Origin: Gammaproteobacteria bacterium
GTDB taxonomy: Bacteria > Pseudomonadota > Gammaproteobacteria > Pseudomonadales > Azotimanducaceae
Reading direction: 5' to 3'
Assembly: GCA_028821125.1 (NCBI GenBank)
Contig: JAPPHD010000193.1
Span: 1 to 64,000 of the forward strand
DNA: 64,000 bases
In this document: positions 17,510-25,724 of the stretch, one piece after another
Layout of the letters: every line of letters starts with the position of its first letter
Numbering within the stretch: position 1 is the first letter of the stretch
Made by a program: the position numbers and the translations under genes
Notes under the pieces: model-generated
What the model was told of the DNA's origin: nothing
What the model saw: the letters and a program-made list of their open reading frames with translations, nothing else
Databases searched by the model: none

Positions 17510-17608
17510 GTTGTTGCGACCGGCGATAGTATGTCAACTGATTTTATATTTAAAATCAAAGAGTTGCATTTTGTTCCATGAAAGTTCCCTGATGAGGCAG
17601 CCGACCGC
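17510..17608. other. AT-rich intergenic segment after the acyl-CoA ligase
   Basis: The rest of the 345-bp gap (17264-17608) holds a locally AT-rich patch with a small perfect inverted repeat, GATTTTA-TATT-TAAAATC (17540-17557). It lies about 50 bp past the stop of the minus-strand acyl-CoA ligase and could be a weak terminator, but lacks a downstream T-run. No gene was seen. Confidence 0.35.
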
Positions 17609-19129
17609 TCACGCTTCCGCCCAGTACGGCGCCCGCAGCCTGCGCTTGTTGATCTTGCCCATGGTGTTGCGGCCGAGGTCGGCCACCCAGTCGAAGGTCC
17701 TCGGGCACTTGTAGTGGGAAAGGCGCTCGCGGCACCAGGCGATCACCTCCTCGCCCGCTGGCGGCTCCATCGAGTCCAGCGGAATCGCCAGGGCCTTCAG
17801 TTCCTCCCCCATCTCCGGATGCGGCACGCCGATGCAGGCGACATCCAGCACCGCCGGATGATCGATGAGGACCTGCTCCGCCTCCGCCGGGTAGATGTTC
17901 ACCCCACCCGAGACGACCATGTCGCTGAACCGGTCGGTGATGTAGACGAATCCCTCCTCGTTCATGTAGCCGATTTCGCCGAGGGTGAACACGCCCGGCG
18001 CGATGTGCGCCGCCGCCGACTTCTCCGGATCGTTGTGGTAGATCACCCCGCGGCCCGTGCTGTCATTGAAGAACAGCCGGCCCTCGGTATTCGGGGGCAG
18101 CGGATTGTCGTCGTCGTCCAGGATCATCGCCTCGAACGGCGGAATCGCCTTGCCGACGGATCCGGGATACTTGAGCCAGTCTTCGGAATCGATCGCGCAG
18201 GTGGTGCCGACTTCGCTGGCGCCGTACGCATCGAAGAAGACCGGCCCCCACCACTCGATCATGGCCCGCTTGACGTCCACCGGGCACTTGGCCCCGGTAT
18301 GCCCGATCCGCTGCAGCGAACTCACGTCGTAGCGGGCTTTCACATCCTCGGGCAGGGCCAGCAGCCGGACGAAGTGCGTGGGCACCATGACGCTGTTGCC
18401 AATCTTGTATTTTTCGATGGCCTGAAGCGTTTTCTCGGCGTTGAACCGTCCCAGGATCACGGCGGGCACGCCCGCCGCGAGCAGCCTCGAACCGGACAGC
18501 GGCCCGGTGTGGTACATGGGCCCCACCACCAGGTGCGAACCGGCGCCCATCGGGTTCGCGCCAAGCCTGGCGAGGTGCTCCGCCACCGTTTCGCCGCCTG
18601 CGAACATGGTCGGCGGCAATTCGGTGCCCTTGGGCCGGCCCGTTGTGCCTGAGGTGTAAAGGAGATTCGGCAGGGGACGCAGGTCGCCCGGCGGTTCGTC
18701 GCCCCGTTGGGCCGCCAGCCAGTCGTCCCAGGGCGTCACCGCGCCGTCGCATCCCCAGCCGATCACGGTATGTACACCGCTTCGGGCGGCCGCCTCGATG
18801 CCGCGTTCCGCCGTCTCCGGCCCGACGAACAGGACGCGCGCGCCGGAATCGTCGAGGATGTATGCCGCTTCCGCGGCGGTCAGGTGGAAATTGACCGGGA
18901 CGACCGATGCGCCGCCGATCAGCCCGCCCAGGTTGGCGAGCGCCGTCTCGACCGCGTTTTCCGCAAATACCGCGATCCTCCGCGAGGGGCCCAGGTCCAG
19001 TGAATTGAGCCCGTTCGCGATGCGGTTCAGGCGGTCGTCCAGCTCCGCCCAGCCAAGGGCCTTGGATTCGTCCCGGACGGCGATTTCGTCCGGGCGCTCC
19101 TCCGCCAGGGCCATTGCAAAAGTAGTCAC
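17609..19129 (-). CDS. AMP-forming acyl-CoA synthetase
   Basis: The 506-residue ANL-superfamily ligase has the P-loop TSGTTGRPKG (159-168), the DAYGASEVGTT core, the hinge YITDRFSDMVVSGGVNIYPAE and the C-terminal catalytic Lys at K492 (GKINKR). It activates a carboxylic acid to its CoA thioester using ATP. It is divergent from the TPP-dependent dehydrogenase cluster and shares a 59-bp promoter gap with it, so the two may be co-regulated. Chain-length preference cannot be read from sequence. Confidence 0.9.
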   Translation of the reverse strand: MTTFAMALAEERPDEIAVRDESKALGWAELDDRLNRIANGLNSLDLGPSRRIAVFAENAVETALANLGGLIGGASVVPVNFHLTAAEAAYILDDSGARVLFVGPETAERGIEAAARSGVHTVIGWGCDGAVTPWDDWLAAQRGDEPPGDLRPLPNLLYTSGTTGRPKGTELPPTMFAGGETVAEHLARLGANPMGAGSHLVVGPMYHTGPLSGSRLLAAGVPAVILGRFNAEKTLQAIEKYKIGNSVMVPTHFVRLLALPEDVKARYDVSSLQRIGHTGAKCPVDVKRAMIEWWGPVFFDAYGASEVGTTCAIDSEDWLKYPGSVGKAIPPFEAMILDDDDNPLPPNTEGRLFFNDSTGRGVIYHNDPEKSAAAHIAPGVFTLGEIGYMNEEGFVYITDRFSDMVVSGGVNIYPAEAEQVLIDHPAVLDVACIGVPHPEMGEELKALAIPLDSMEPPAGEEVIAWCRERLSHYKCPRTFDWVADLGRNTMGKINKRRLRAPYWAEA

Positions 19130-19153
19130 GCTGCCTTCCTTTCGATATAAAGG

Positions 19154-19167
19154 CGCAAATATATGCG
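19154..19167. promoter_or_regulatory. Palindrome in the divergent gap
   Basis: CGCAAATATATGCG matches its own reverse complement at 12 of 14 positions. It lies between the acyl-CoA ligase (minus) and the dehydrogenase E1 alpha gene (plus), 22 bp before the latter's start. Its position suits an operator controlling both. No cognate regulator is adjacent. Confidence 0.35.
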
Positions 19168-19188
19168 AAAAGTTTTCTGGGGGAAGCC

Positions 19189-20160
19189 TTGAGCAAGCAG
19201 ATCTCCGACGATGTCCTGCTGGACATTCACCGGCGCATGGTGCGCATCCGCCACTTCGAGGAAACCGCCGGCAAGATGGTGGAACAGGGCAAGATTCCGG
19301 GGGCCCTGCACATGTACGTGGGCGAGGAAGCCGTGGCCGCCGGCGTCATGGCGCACCTCTCCGACGAGGACTACATCACCAGCACCCACCGGGGGCACGG
19401 CCACCTGATCGCCAAGGGCGGCGACTTCAGGTACATGTTCGCGGAACTGTTCGGCAAGGCGACCGGGTACTGCAAGGGCAAGGGCGGCAGCATGCACGTC
19501 TCCAACCTGGAAATCGGCATGCTCGGCGCAAACGGCATCGTCGGGGCAGGCACCACCATCGCCATGGGCGCCGCCTTTTCCTCCAAGTTCAGGAAAGCCG
19601 ACAACGTGACGGTCTGCTTCTTCGGCGACGGCGCCAGCAACGAAGGGGCGTTCCACGAGTCCGCGAACATGGCCGGCCTCTACAAGCTGCCCTGCGTCTA
19701 CGTGTGCGAGAACAACGGTTACGGCGAGTACACGCCCCAGGCCAATCACCAGGCCATCGTCGATATCGCCGACCGGGCGCCGGGCTACGGCATGCCGGGC
19801 GTGGTGGTGGACGGCATGGACGCGGTGGCGGTCTATGAAGCGGCCGGCGAAGCCATCGACCGTGCGCGTCGCGGCGAAGGGCCCACCCTCCTCGAGTGCA
19901 AGACCTATCGTTACTACGACCACGTCGGCGTACGCGGTATGGGGCTAAGTTACCGGACCGATGAAGAGGTCGAGCAGTGGCGCAAGAAAGACCCCATCGA
20001 CACCTTCGAGGCCCGGCTTGCCGAACAGGGGGTGCTCTCGGCGCAAGCGGCCAAGGCCGTTCACGATGAGATCCGGGCCGAGGTCGATGCAGCCGTGGAC
20101 TACGCCGACGAGAGCCCCTTCCCCGATCCCGCGACCATTCTCGAAGACGTTTACGCTTAA
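19189..20160 (+). CDS. acoA: TPP-dependent dehydrogenase E1 component, alpha subunit (acetoin/pyruvate dehydrogenase type)
   Basis: The 323-residue protein has the conserved HRGHGH segment and the thiamine pyrophosphate motif starting with GDGASNEGAF (146-155) and closing with N175-N176. The short length and KGKGGSMHVSN block match acetoin-dehydrogenase-like E1 alpha subunits. It decarboxylates or cleaves a 2-oxoacid or acetoin and passes the acyl unit to E2. TTG 19189 follows a strong GGGGGAAG ribosome-binding site. E1 beta, AcoX and E2 follow on the same strand. The symbol is by family resemblance only. Confidence 0.85.
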   Translation: MSKQISDDVLLDIHRRMVRIRHFEETAGKMVEQGKIPGALHMYVGEEAVAAGVMAHLSDEDYITSTHRGHGHLIAKGGDFRYMFAELFGKATGYCKGKGGSMHVSNLEIGMLGANGIVGAGTTIAMGAAFSSKFRKADNVTVCFFGDGASNEGAFHESANMAGLYKLPCVYVCENNGYGEYTPQANHQAIVDIADRAPGYGMPGVVVDGMDAVAVYEAAGEAIDRARRGEGPTLLECKTYRYYDHVGVRGMGLSYRTDEEVEQWRKKDPIDTFEARLAEQGVLSAQAAKAVHDEIRAEVDAAVDYADESPFPDPATILEDVYA

Positions 20161-20178
20161 GTTTTGAAGGAGCCGGAC

Positions 20179-21177
20179 ATGGCCGAAGCACAGGAGAAAC
20201 TCCGGGAAATCCCATACGTCGCGGCAATCGCCGACGGTATCCGGTGTGTGCTGCAGGAACAGCCGGATGCGTTTGTCGCCGGCGAAGACGTCGGCCAGGC
20301 CGGCGGCGTGTACGGGTATTTCCACGGGCTGCAGAAGGAATTCGGGGCAGATCGGGTGGTCGATACACCCATCTCCGAAGAAGGCATCGTGGGCCTCGGC
20401 GTCGGCGCTGCGGCCACCGGCTGCCGGCCCGTCATCGACGTGATGTTCATGGACTTCATGGGCGAGTGCATGGACGAGATCGCCAACCAGCTCGCCAAGA
20501 TGCGCTACATGTTCGGGGGCCGCGCCACCCTGCCGGTGACGGTATTGACCATGGCCGGTGCCGGCGCCAGTCTGGCCGCCCAGCACAGCCAGAGCCTGGA
20601 GGCCTGGATCTGCCACGTTCCGGGCCTGAAGGTGACGATGGCGTCCACGCCGTATGACGCCAAGGGCCTGATCATCAGCGCCGCCCGGGACGACAACCCG
20701 GTATTCGTCATCCTGAACAAGATGTCGCTGGCCATGAAGGGGCACGTGCCGGAAGAGCCCTACACCATTCCCCTCGGCGAGGCGAACATCGTCCGCGAGG
20801 GTTCCAACTACACCATCATCGCCACGGGCCGCATGGTGCACGAAGCGCTTGCCGCCGCCGAGCAACTCACCGAGGTCGGCATCGATGCGGAAGTGATCGA
20901 CCCGCGCACGCTGCAGCCGTTCGACACCGATACGGCGGTGGCGTCCCTGAAGAAAACCCACCGGGCGATGATCGTGCACGAAGCCGTGCGTTTCGGCGGA
21001 ATCGGCGGCGAGATCGCCGCCCAGCTTCAGGAACTGGCGTTCGACTGGCTCGACGCACCCGTCGCCCGGGTCGGCGCCCCCTTCTCGCCGGTGCCGTTCA
21101 GCCCGGCGCTGGAGCCGCACTACGTGCCGAATGCGGAGCGCATCGTGGCGGAGGCGCGAACGCAGCTCGGGATCTAG
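20179..21177 (+). CDS. acoB: TPP-dependent dehydrogenase E1 component, beta subunit
   Basis: The 332-residue transketolase-like protein has the motifs GEDVGQAGGVYG, DTPISEEGIVGLGVGAA and DVMFMDFMGECMDEI, typical of E1 beta subunits, and a C-terminal regulatory region with DPRTLQPFD and HEAVRFGG. It forms the alpha2-beta2 E1 with the preceding product. ATG 20179 follows AAGGAG and is 18 bp after the alpha stop; an in-frame TTG at 20164 is less likely. Pyruvate, branched-chain and acetoin enzymes look alike here; the AcoX neighbour favours the acetoin group. Confidence 0.87.
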   Translation: MAEAQEKLREIPYVAAIADGIRCVLQEQPDAFVAGEDVGQAGGVYGYFHGLQKEFGADRVVDTPISEEGIVGLGVGAAATGCRPVIDVMFMDFMGECMDEIANQLAKMRYMFGGRATLPVTVLTMAGAGASLAAQHSQSLEAWICHVPGLKVTMASTPYDAKGLIISAARDDNPVFVILNKMSLAMKGHVPEEPYTIPLGEANIVREGSNYTIIATGRMVHEALAAAEQLTEVGIDAEVIDPRTLQPFDTDTAVASLKKTHRAMIVHEAVRFGGIGGEIAAQLQELAFDWLDAPVARVGAPFSPVPFSPALEPHYVPNAERIVAEARTQLGI

Positions 21178-21310
21178 CCCGTGAAAGGAGTCCGCCCACG
21201 TTCGATCGCGGACGCATCCCACCTGCCGGCGTTGCCCGGTGCTCTCGGTGCGACGCCGGGCTTCCGCCACGGGCCGGCTGCTGGGCTGCGCTCCACAAGG
21301 TAACTGTTCC

Positions 21311-22327
21311 GTGGGCGTCATCGGCATTGTCGCCAACCCGGCGTCCGGCAAGGACGTGCGCCGCCTGGTCGCCCGAGCCTCGGTGTTCGACAACCAGGAA
21401 AAGCAGGCTATCGTCAGCCGTGCATTGGTCGGCGCTCACGCCGCCGGGGCACGCAAGGTCGCCTGGCTCGACGATGCGCACGGCATCGTTGCAGGGGCGG
21501 TGAAGGACCATGACGACCTCGAGTGCACAGCGCTGGATGCAACCCGCACCGCCACCCCGCTCGACACGATTACCGCCGCCCGGGCACTCAAGGACATCGA
21601 CTGCGCCGTGGTCATCACCCTGGGGGGCGACGGCACCAACCGCGCCTTCGCCATCGGCTGGCACGACGCGCCGCTGATCGCCCTGTCGACAGGCACCAAC
21701 AACGTGTTCCCCTGCCTGCTCGAAGGCACGGTCGCCGGGGCGGCGGCCGGGCTGATCGCCGCCGGGCGCATCCGTCTCGACGAGGTGGCCCGGCAACAGA
21801 AACTAATACGTGTGGAGGTCGAAGGAGAGCGCGGCGATCTCGCTCTCATCGATGCCGTCCTCAGCCGGGAACGTTTCATCGGCGCCCGGGCGCTGCTCGC
21901 GCCGGAATTGCTCGACTCCGCCCTTCTGACCTGTGCCGATCCGGCCGCGGTGGGGGTGACTTCAATCGGCGGGCTCCTGCACAGCGTCAGCCGCGATGAC
22001 GATTGCGGCCTGCGCTTGGTTTTCGGGCCCGGAGGCCACACCGTCCAGGCGCCCATCGCACCCGGGCTCTATCGCCAGGTTGCCGTCTCCGACCATGGGA
22101 CCGTTCCATTCGGCGAGCGGGTCGAGATCGCCGGGCAGGGAGTACTGGCATTTGACGGCGAGCGGGACCGGACCCTGAAGGCGGGCCAGAAAGCCAGGAT
22201 GTTTGTCGAATGCAGCGGCCCGCACGTGGTCGACGTGTGGAAAACACTCGAGTTGGCGGCCGAGAGAGGATTGTTTAGCATGGCGCGCGAATCGCAGACG
22301 GCCGAAGCGCCGCACGATGCGGGCTGA
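21311..22327 (+). CDS. acoX: AcoX-like ATP-NAD kinase-fold protein
   Basis: The 338-residue protein has the NAD-kinase/diacylglycerol-kinase motif GGDGTN (about residues 105-110), preceded by IGIVANPASGKDVRRLV and followed by STGTNNVFPCLLEGTVAG. This matches AcoX, a protein of unknown role encoded in acetoin-catabolism operons. GTG 21311 is chosen because it starts directly at the first core strand. It sits between E1 beta and E2, an arrangement seen in acetoin operons, which is the main reason for preferring acetoin or a related diketone as substrate. Confidence 0.82.
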   Translation: MGVIGIVANPASGKDVRRLVARASVFDNQEKQAIVSRALVGAHAAGARKVAWLDDAHGIVAGAVKDHDDLECTALDATRTATPLDTITAARALKDIDCAVVITLGGDGTNRAFAIGWHDAPLIALSTGTNNVFPCLLEGTVAGAAAGLIAAGRIRLDEVARQQKLIRVEVEGERGDLALIDAVLSRERFIGARALLAPELLDSALLTCADPAAVGVTSIGGLLHSVSRDDDCGLRLVFGPGGHTVQAPIAPGLYRQVAVSDHGTVPFGERVEIAGQGVLAFDGERDRTLKAGQKARMFVECSGPHVVDVWKTLELAAERGLFSMARESQTAEAPHDAG

Positions 22328-22434
22328 AAAACAAAGAGTACGCGGGACGGGCAGCAGAATACCGCCGGCGCACGCGATGGTGAGTCAATCGCCAGGAAAT
22401 GCCTGCCTATTCGTGACCACCGGAGGAATTTGAA

Positions 22435-23772
22435 TTGCCCCAGGAAATCTACCTCGTAAAGGTCGGCATGAACATGACCGAAGGGATCGTCGAGGAGTGG
22501 TGCATCGCCGACGGCGAGCGCGTTGAAAAAGGCGACCTCCTCTATCGCCTGGAGACCGAGAAGGTCAATCTCGATGTGGATGCCGAGGCGACCGGAATCG
22601 TCAGGCACATCGTCGCCGAAGGCGTCACCATGAAGCCCGGCGACGTGGTCGGCTACATCTACGAACCCGGGGAAGCGATACCGGACATCCTGCCCAAAGC
22701 CGGCGGCGCCGCTGCCGCGGTCGAAACGCCTTCGGCCGATGCAGGTGCCGCGGCCGCTGCAGCCACCGTGCCGATGTCAAAGAACGGAAGGCAGTTCTCC
22801 TCTCCCGCGGCCCGGCGGCTGGCCCGCGAACTGAATGTCGAGATCGCCACCGTGAACGGAACCGGGCCGGGAGGCCGTGTCGTCGAAGCCGACGTGCAGG
22901 CAGCGTCGGCGGCCAGGCCGGAACCGGCCAAACCGCCGGCCTCCTCGCCCATGGCCCGCAAGCTGGCACGCGAACTGGGCGTGGATCTGGCGGGCATTCA
23001 GGGCACGGGCCCGGGCGGCCGCATTACCAAGGAAGACGTGGAACAGGCGGCCAGTGCCCCCGCCGCACCCGAATTCGCTCCCGCCGAGGACCGCACCGTG
23101 CCGGTCCGGGCCATGCGCAGGACAATTGCCACGCGCATGCACGACAGCCTGCAGACATCCGCGCAGTTGACCATGGACATGGATGTCAACATGGACGACG
23201 CGGTCAAGCTTCGCACCCAGCTCATCGATGAATGGAAGGACGAGGGGCTGCGGCCGACCTATACCGACCTGGTGATCCGCGCCTGTGCCAAGGCGCTGGC
23301 GAAGCACCCCAACATGAACAGTGTTTACGGTGAAACGGAAATTACCCTGCGGGGCGACATCAACGTGGGGATGGCGGTGGCCCTGGAAGAGGGGCTCATC
23401 GTCCCGGTCATACGGCACGCCGACCGGCTCACGATGAAGCAACTCGTCCAGCAGAGCGCGCGCCTGGCCGGCGCGGCCCGGGACGGCACCCTGACACCCG
23501 ACGACCTGCACGACGGCACCTTCACCGTCTCGGCGCTCGGAATGTTCGGCGTGGACTCGTTCACGCCAATCATCAACGCGCCGCAAGCGGGCATTCTGGG
23601 CGTCAACCGGATTCGCGATGGGGTCGCGTGGGAAGGCGCGACGCCCCGCAAGACCCAGGAGATGCGCCTGTCACTCACCTGGGACCACCGCGTGCTCGAC
23701 GGCGCCCCTGCCGCGCTGTTCCTGGGCGCTGTCCGCGATCTGCTGGAGGCTCCGTACCGCTTGCTGGTCTGA
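22435..23772 (+). CDS. acoC: Dihydrolipoamide acyltransferase (E2) with two tandem subunit-binding domains
   Basis: The 445-residue protein has an N-terminal lipoyl domain (residues 1-80, lipoyl Lys K43 in ETEKVNL), two E3/E1-binding domains (about 121-156 and 170-203, each with LAREL followed by GTGPGGR), and a catalytic acyltransferase domain with active-site H418 in DHRVLDG. E2 enzymes normally have one such binding domain. TTG 22435 follows GGAGGA at good distance. It completes E1-E2, but no dihydrolipoamide dehydrogenase (E3) gene is in the window. It converges on a small membrane protein gene. Confidence 0.9.
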   Translation: MPQEIYLVKVGMNMTEGIVEEWCIADGERVEKGDLLYRLETEKVNLDVDAEATGIVRHIVAEGVTMKPGDVVGYIYEPGEAIPDILPKAGGAAAAVETPSADAGAAAAAATVPMSKNGRQFSSPAARRLARELNVEIATVNGTGPGGRVVEADVQAASAARPEPAKPPASSPMARKLARELGVDLAGIQGTGPGGRITKEDVEQAASAPAAPEFAPAEDRTVPVRAMRRTIATRMHDSLQTSAQLTMDMDVNMDDAVKLRTQLIDEWKDEGLRPTYTDLVIRACAKALAKHPNMNSVYGETEITLRGDINVGMAVALEEGLIVPVIRHADRLTMKQLVQQSARLAGAARDGTLTPDDLHDGTFTVSALGMFGVDSFTPIINAPQAGILGVNRIRDGVAWEGATPRKTQEMRLSLTWDHRVLDGAPAALFLGAVRDLLEAPYRLLV

Positions 23773-23803
23773 CGGGCCAGTTCGCGTCATTCAGGCGATC
23801 GGT

Positions 23804-24247
23804 TCAACCTCGCTCTGCGGTTGCTGCCGTGGCGCCCGAAACTGAATCCGCCGCGGGTGCGTTGCGGCTCACGTCCACACCCATGTGGGCAACCGCCAGG
23901 CTGATCACGTCCATCTTTGCGCCGAGGGCCCTGATTTCACCTCGCAGTTCGCGAATTTCACCTCGCAGTTCGCGAGTTTCACCTCGCAGTTCGCGACGGA
24001 GGTCCTCGACATCCTCGCGCCTTTCCCGCCGCAGAGTCTGATCCGCTTCGTTCATGTCGCGACGCAATTCAGCCATGGAGTCGCGCAATGCAGCGGATTC
24101 GTCGCCAATCTTGCCGTTCAGGCTACTCCATCCCGCCAAGAAACTCAGGAGCACCGTCACTCCGATCGCCAGAATCGCCAGCGTCTCCTGAGACAGGTTC
24201 CCGGCAACGCCACGAATGCCGCAGACGGTCTTTGCAATCTCTGTCAT
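23804..24247 (-). CDS. Membrane-anchored coiled-coil protein of unknown function
   Basis: The 147-residue protein has one transmembrane helix (about residues 22-41) and a long charged coiled coil with exact heptads (ELRGEIRELRGEIR) from about residue 50 to 118, then a low-complexity Ala/Ser tail. The architecture resembles small bacterial membrane coiled-coil proteins (DUF1640-like or bdr-like), but no family is certain. ATG 24247 follows GGGAG; longer forms from upstream in-frame codons lack a ribosome-binding site. It converges on the E2 gene with a 31-bp gap. Confidence 0.65.
   Translation of the reverse strand: MTEIAKTVCGIRGVAGNLSQETLAILAIGVTVLLSFLAGWSSLNGKIGDESAALRDSMAELRRDMNEADQTLRRERREDVEDLRRELRGETRELRGEIRELRGEIRALGAKMDVISLAVAHMGVDVSRNAPAADSVSGATAATAERG
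23935..23997. repeat. Three tandem 21-bp repeats within the coiled-coil gene
   Basis: Three nearly identical 21-bp units (23935-23955, 23956-23976, 23977-23997) differ only at their last base. Each encodes one heptad of the coiled coil (consensus ELRGEIR or ELRGETR on the minus strand). In-frame 21-bp units can change coiled-coil length by slippage without frameshift. Confidence 0.85.
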
Positions 24248-24485
24248 ACCCAATCTCCCGCGCGTGACGAACGGGGCCAGCACCAAGCAATGACACTTGG
24301 GAAATACTAACACCGACGACTCTGCTTAACAGGCGTGATTGCCCGCATTTGCGTGCGCGCCAGGCCAGTTCAAGGGTAAGAAACGGGGTAAGTGACAACC
24401 AACACGCGGCAGCCCGCATATCGGTCCAAGGGCCGAGATGGTCGATACACCTCCAGCCACGCAAGCCTGAAACACCGCATCCCCT

Positions 24486-25520
24486 TCAATCTGGTGCAAT
24501 CGTCCAGTCGGATTGCGGATGCGCCTCAAGAAACGCCAAAAGGTTCTTCGGCCGATAACTCGGCATGTTGAGAAAGCGTTCGCGTACGGAATCGTGAACG
24601 GTCTCCAACCCCGGCAGCAACTTGCCGATGGGCCGCACATGACGGCCCTTGACCCGGTACATGCCCGTCCAGGATCGATGCAGCTTGCCCAGGGGGTCGG
24701 GTCGCACCTTCGCGTTCCGATAGCCATCGTCGAACGCGAGACCATGCGCCGCCGCCCGGGACCACATCCATTGCAGCGCCACGTGGGCCAGGCCGGGATC
24801 GGCGTTGCCGCCGCCCACGTCGCCGTGCACGCCGGCAAACCATTGCTGTTCGATGGTCTGGCCGTCTTTCGGCAACCGTTTCCAGAGCGTCGGCTCGAAA
24901 TCGATGCGCTTCTCGTCGATCGCGACGGCGTGGCAGGCGTTCTCGATGATCCCGCTCAGCGACGTATCGTGGAATGCGTACTTGCGGTTGCCCCCCATCG
25001 CCTCGAAGATCTGGCTCGGAACCCCCAGGGCGCCGACCGTATCCCAGACACCGACGAACCGGATGCGCACTTCTTGGGAGTATTCGCGCCGGAACTCGAG
25101 CGCCGTCGGCACGTCAGGCCCTGCTCGGCGCCGGTACATTCTGTAGGCGGCGGGAATCCGGTCAGCGTGGACTTTCTTCAGCACCCCGGCATTGCGAATC
25201 AGGCCGGCAAGGCTACGCGCAGTATAGGCGCCACGGCTGAAACCGAAGAAAAAGATCTCATCGCCGCGCGAGTAGTTATGCACCAGGAAGCGGTAGGCAT
25301 CCTGAATGTTCTTGTCGATGCCGGCACCGAGCATGCCGCCCCGGATCTTGTCGCCGTAGGAGCCGATCCCCCAGTCGTAGAAGACGACCTGGGGGACGCA
25401 CTGGTCGTCGACAGGCCGCAGTGCGCGGGCTGTGCGAACCACGTTGGTTACGTGATGCTGCTCCGGGCTGTTCCAGGTGCCGTCGCAGCAGACCACCAAG
25501 CGTTTCTTCGTTTCGGGCAT
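24486..25520 (-). CDS. DUF2235-domain alpha/beta hydrolase (phospholipase-like)
   Basis: The 344-residue protein opens with LVVCCDGTWNSPEQ and has the nucleophile elbow GFSRGAY with S95, then VGVWDTVGALG and WFAGVHGDVGGG, which are DUF2235 landmarks. Some family members are type VI secretion lipases (Tle type), others are cellular hydrolases. No VgrG, Tli or other secretion genes are next to it, so a housekeeping or metabolic role is as likely. There is no signal peptide. It stands alone between the coiled-coil protein and the lower-GC TonB receptor. Confidence 0.88.
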   Translation of the reverse strand: MPETKKRLVVCCDGTWNSPEQHHVTNVVRTARALRPVDDQCVPQVVFYDWGIGSYGDKIRGGMLGAGIDKNIQDAYRFLVHNYSRGDEIFFFGFSRGAYTARSLAGLIRNAGVLKKVHADRIPAAYRMYRRRAGPDVPTALEFRREYSQEVRIRFVGVWDTVGALGVPSQIFEAMGGNRKYAFHDTSLSGIIENACHAVAIDEKRIDFEPTLWKRLPKDGQTIEQQWFAGVHGDVGGGNADPGLAHVALQWMWSRAAAHGLAFDDGYRNAKVRPDPLGKLHRSWTGMYRVKGRHVRPIGKLLPGLETVHDSVRERFLNMPSYRPKNLLAFLEAHPQSDWTIAPD

Positions 25521-25653
25521 GGCGTATTTCCTTGACTACTCGCCGGTGCGAAACCCGGAAAATTGTAATCGAATACAACGAGTCTCACATCAAGTCAGGA
25601 GCAATTGAACTGCGTAACGCAGCGGATTCGCCGCCCTCCTTCCTGGCTGGCCC

Positions 25654-25688
25654 ACAAACAAAACGGCCCGGAACGATGTGCCCGGGCC
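25654..25688 (-). terminator. Rho-independent terminator of the TonB receptor gene
   Basis: On the minus strand GGCCCGG and CCGGGCC (plus-strand 25665-25671 and 25682-25688) form a 7-bp GC stem with a 10-base loop, followed by GTTTTGTTTG. It lies 37 bp past the receptor stop codon. Confidence 0.7.
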
Positions 25689-25724
25689 TTATGGCAAGAT
25701 TCTCTTCGACCGATTCGCGGCTTG

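Noticed and set aside
23935..23997. CRISPR-like direct repeats
   Set aside because: Units are contiguous with no spacers and encode coiled-coil heptads in frame.
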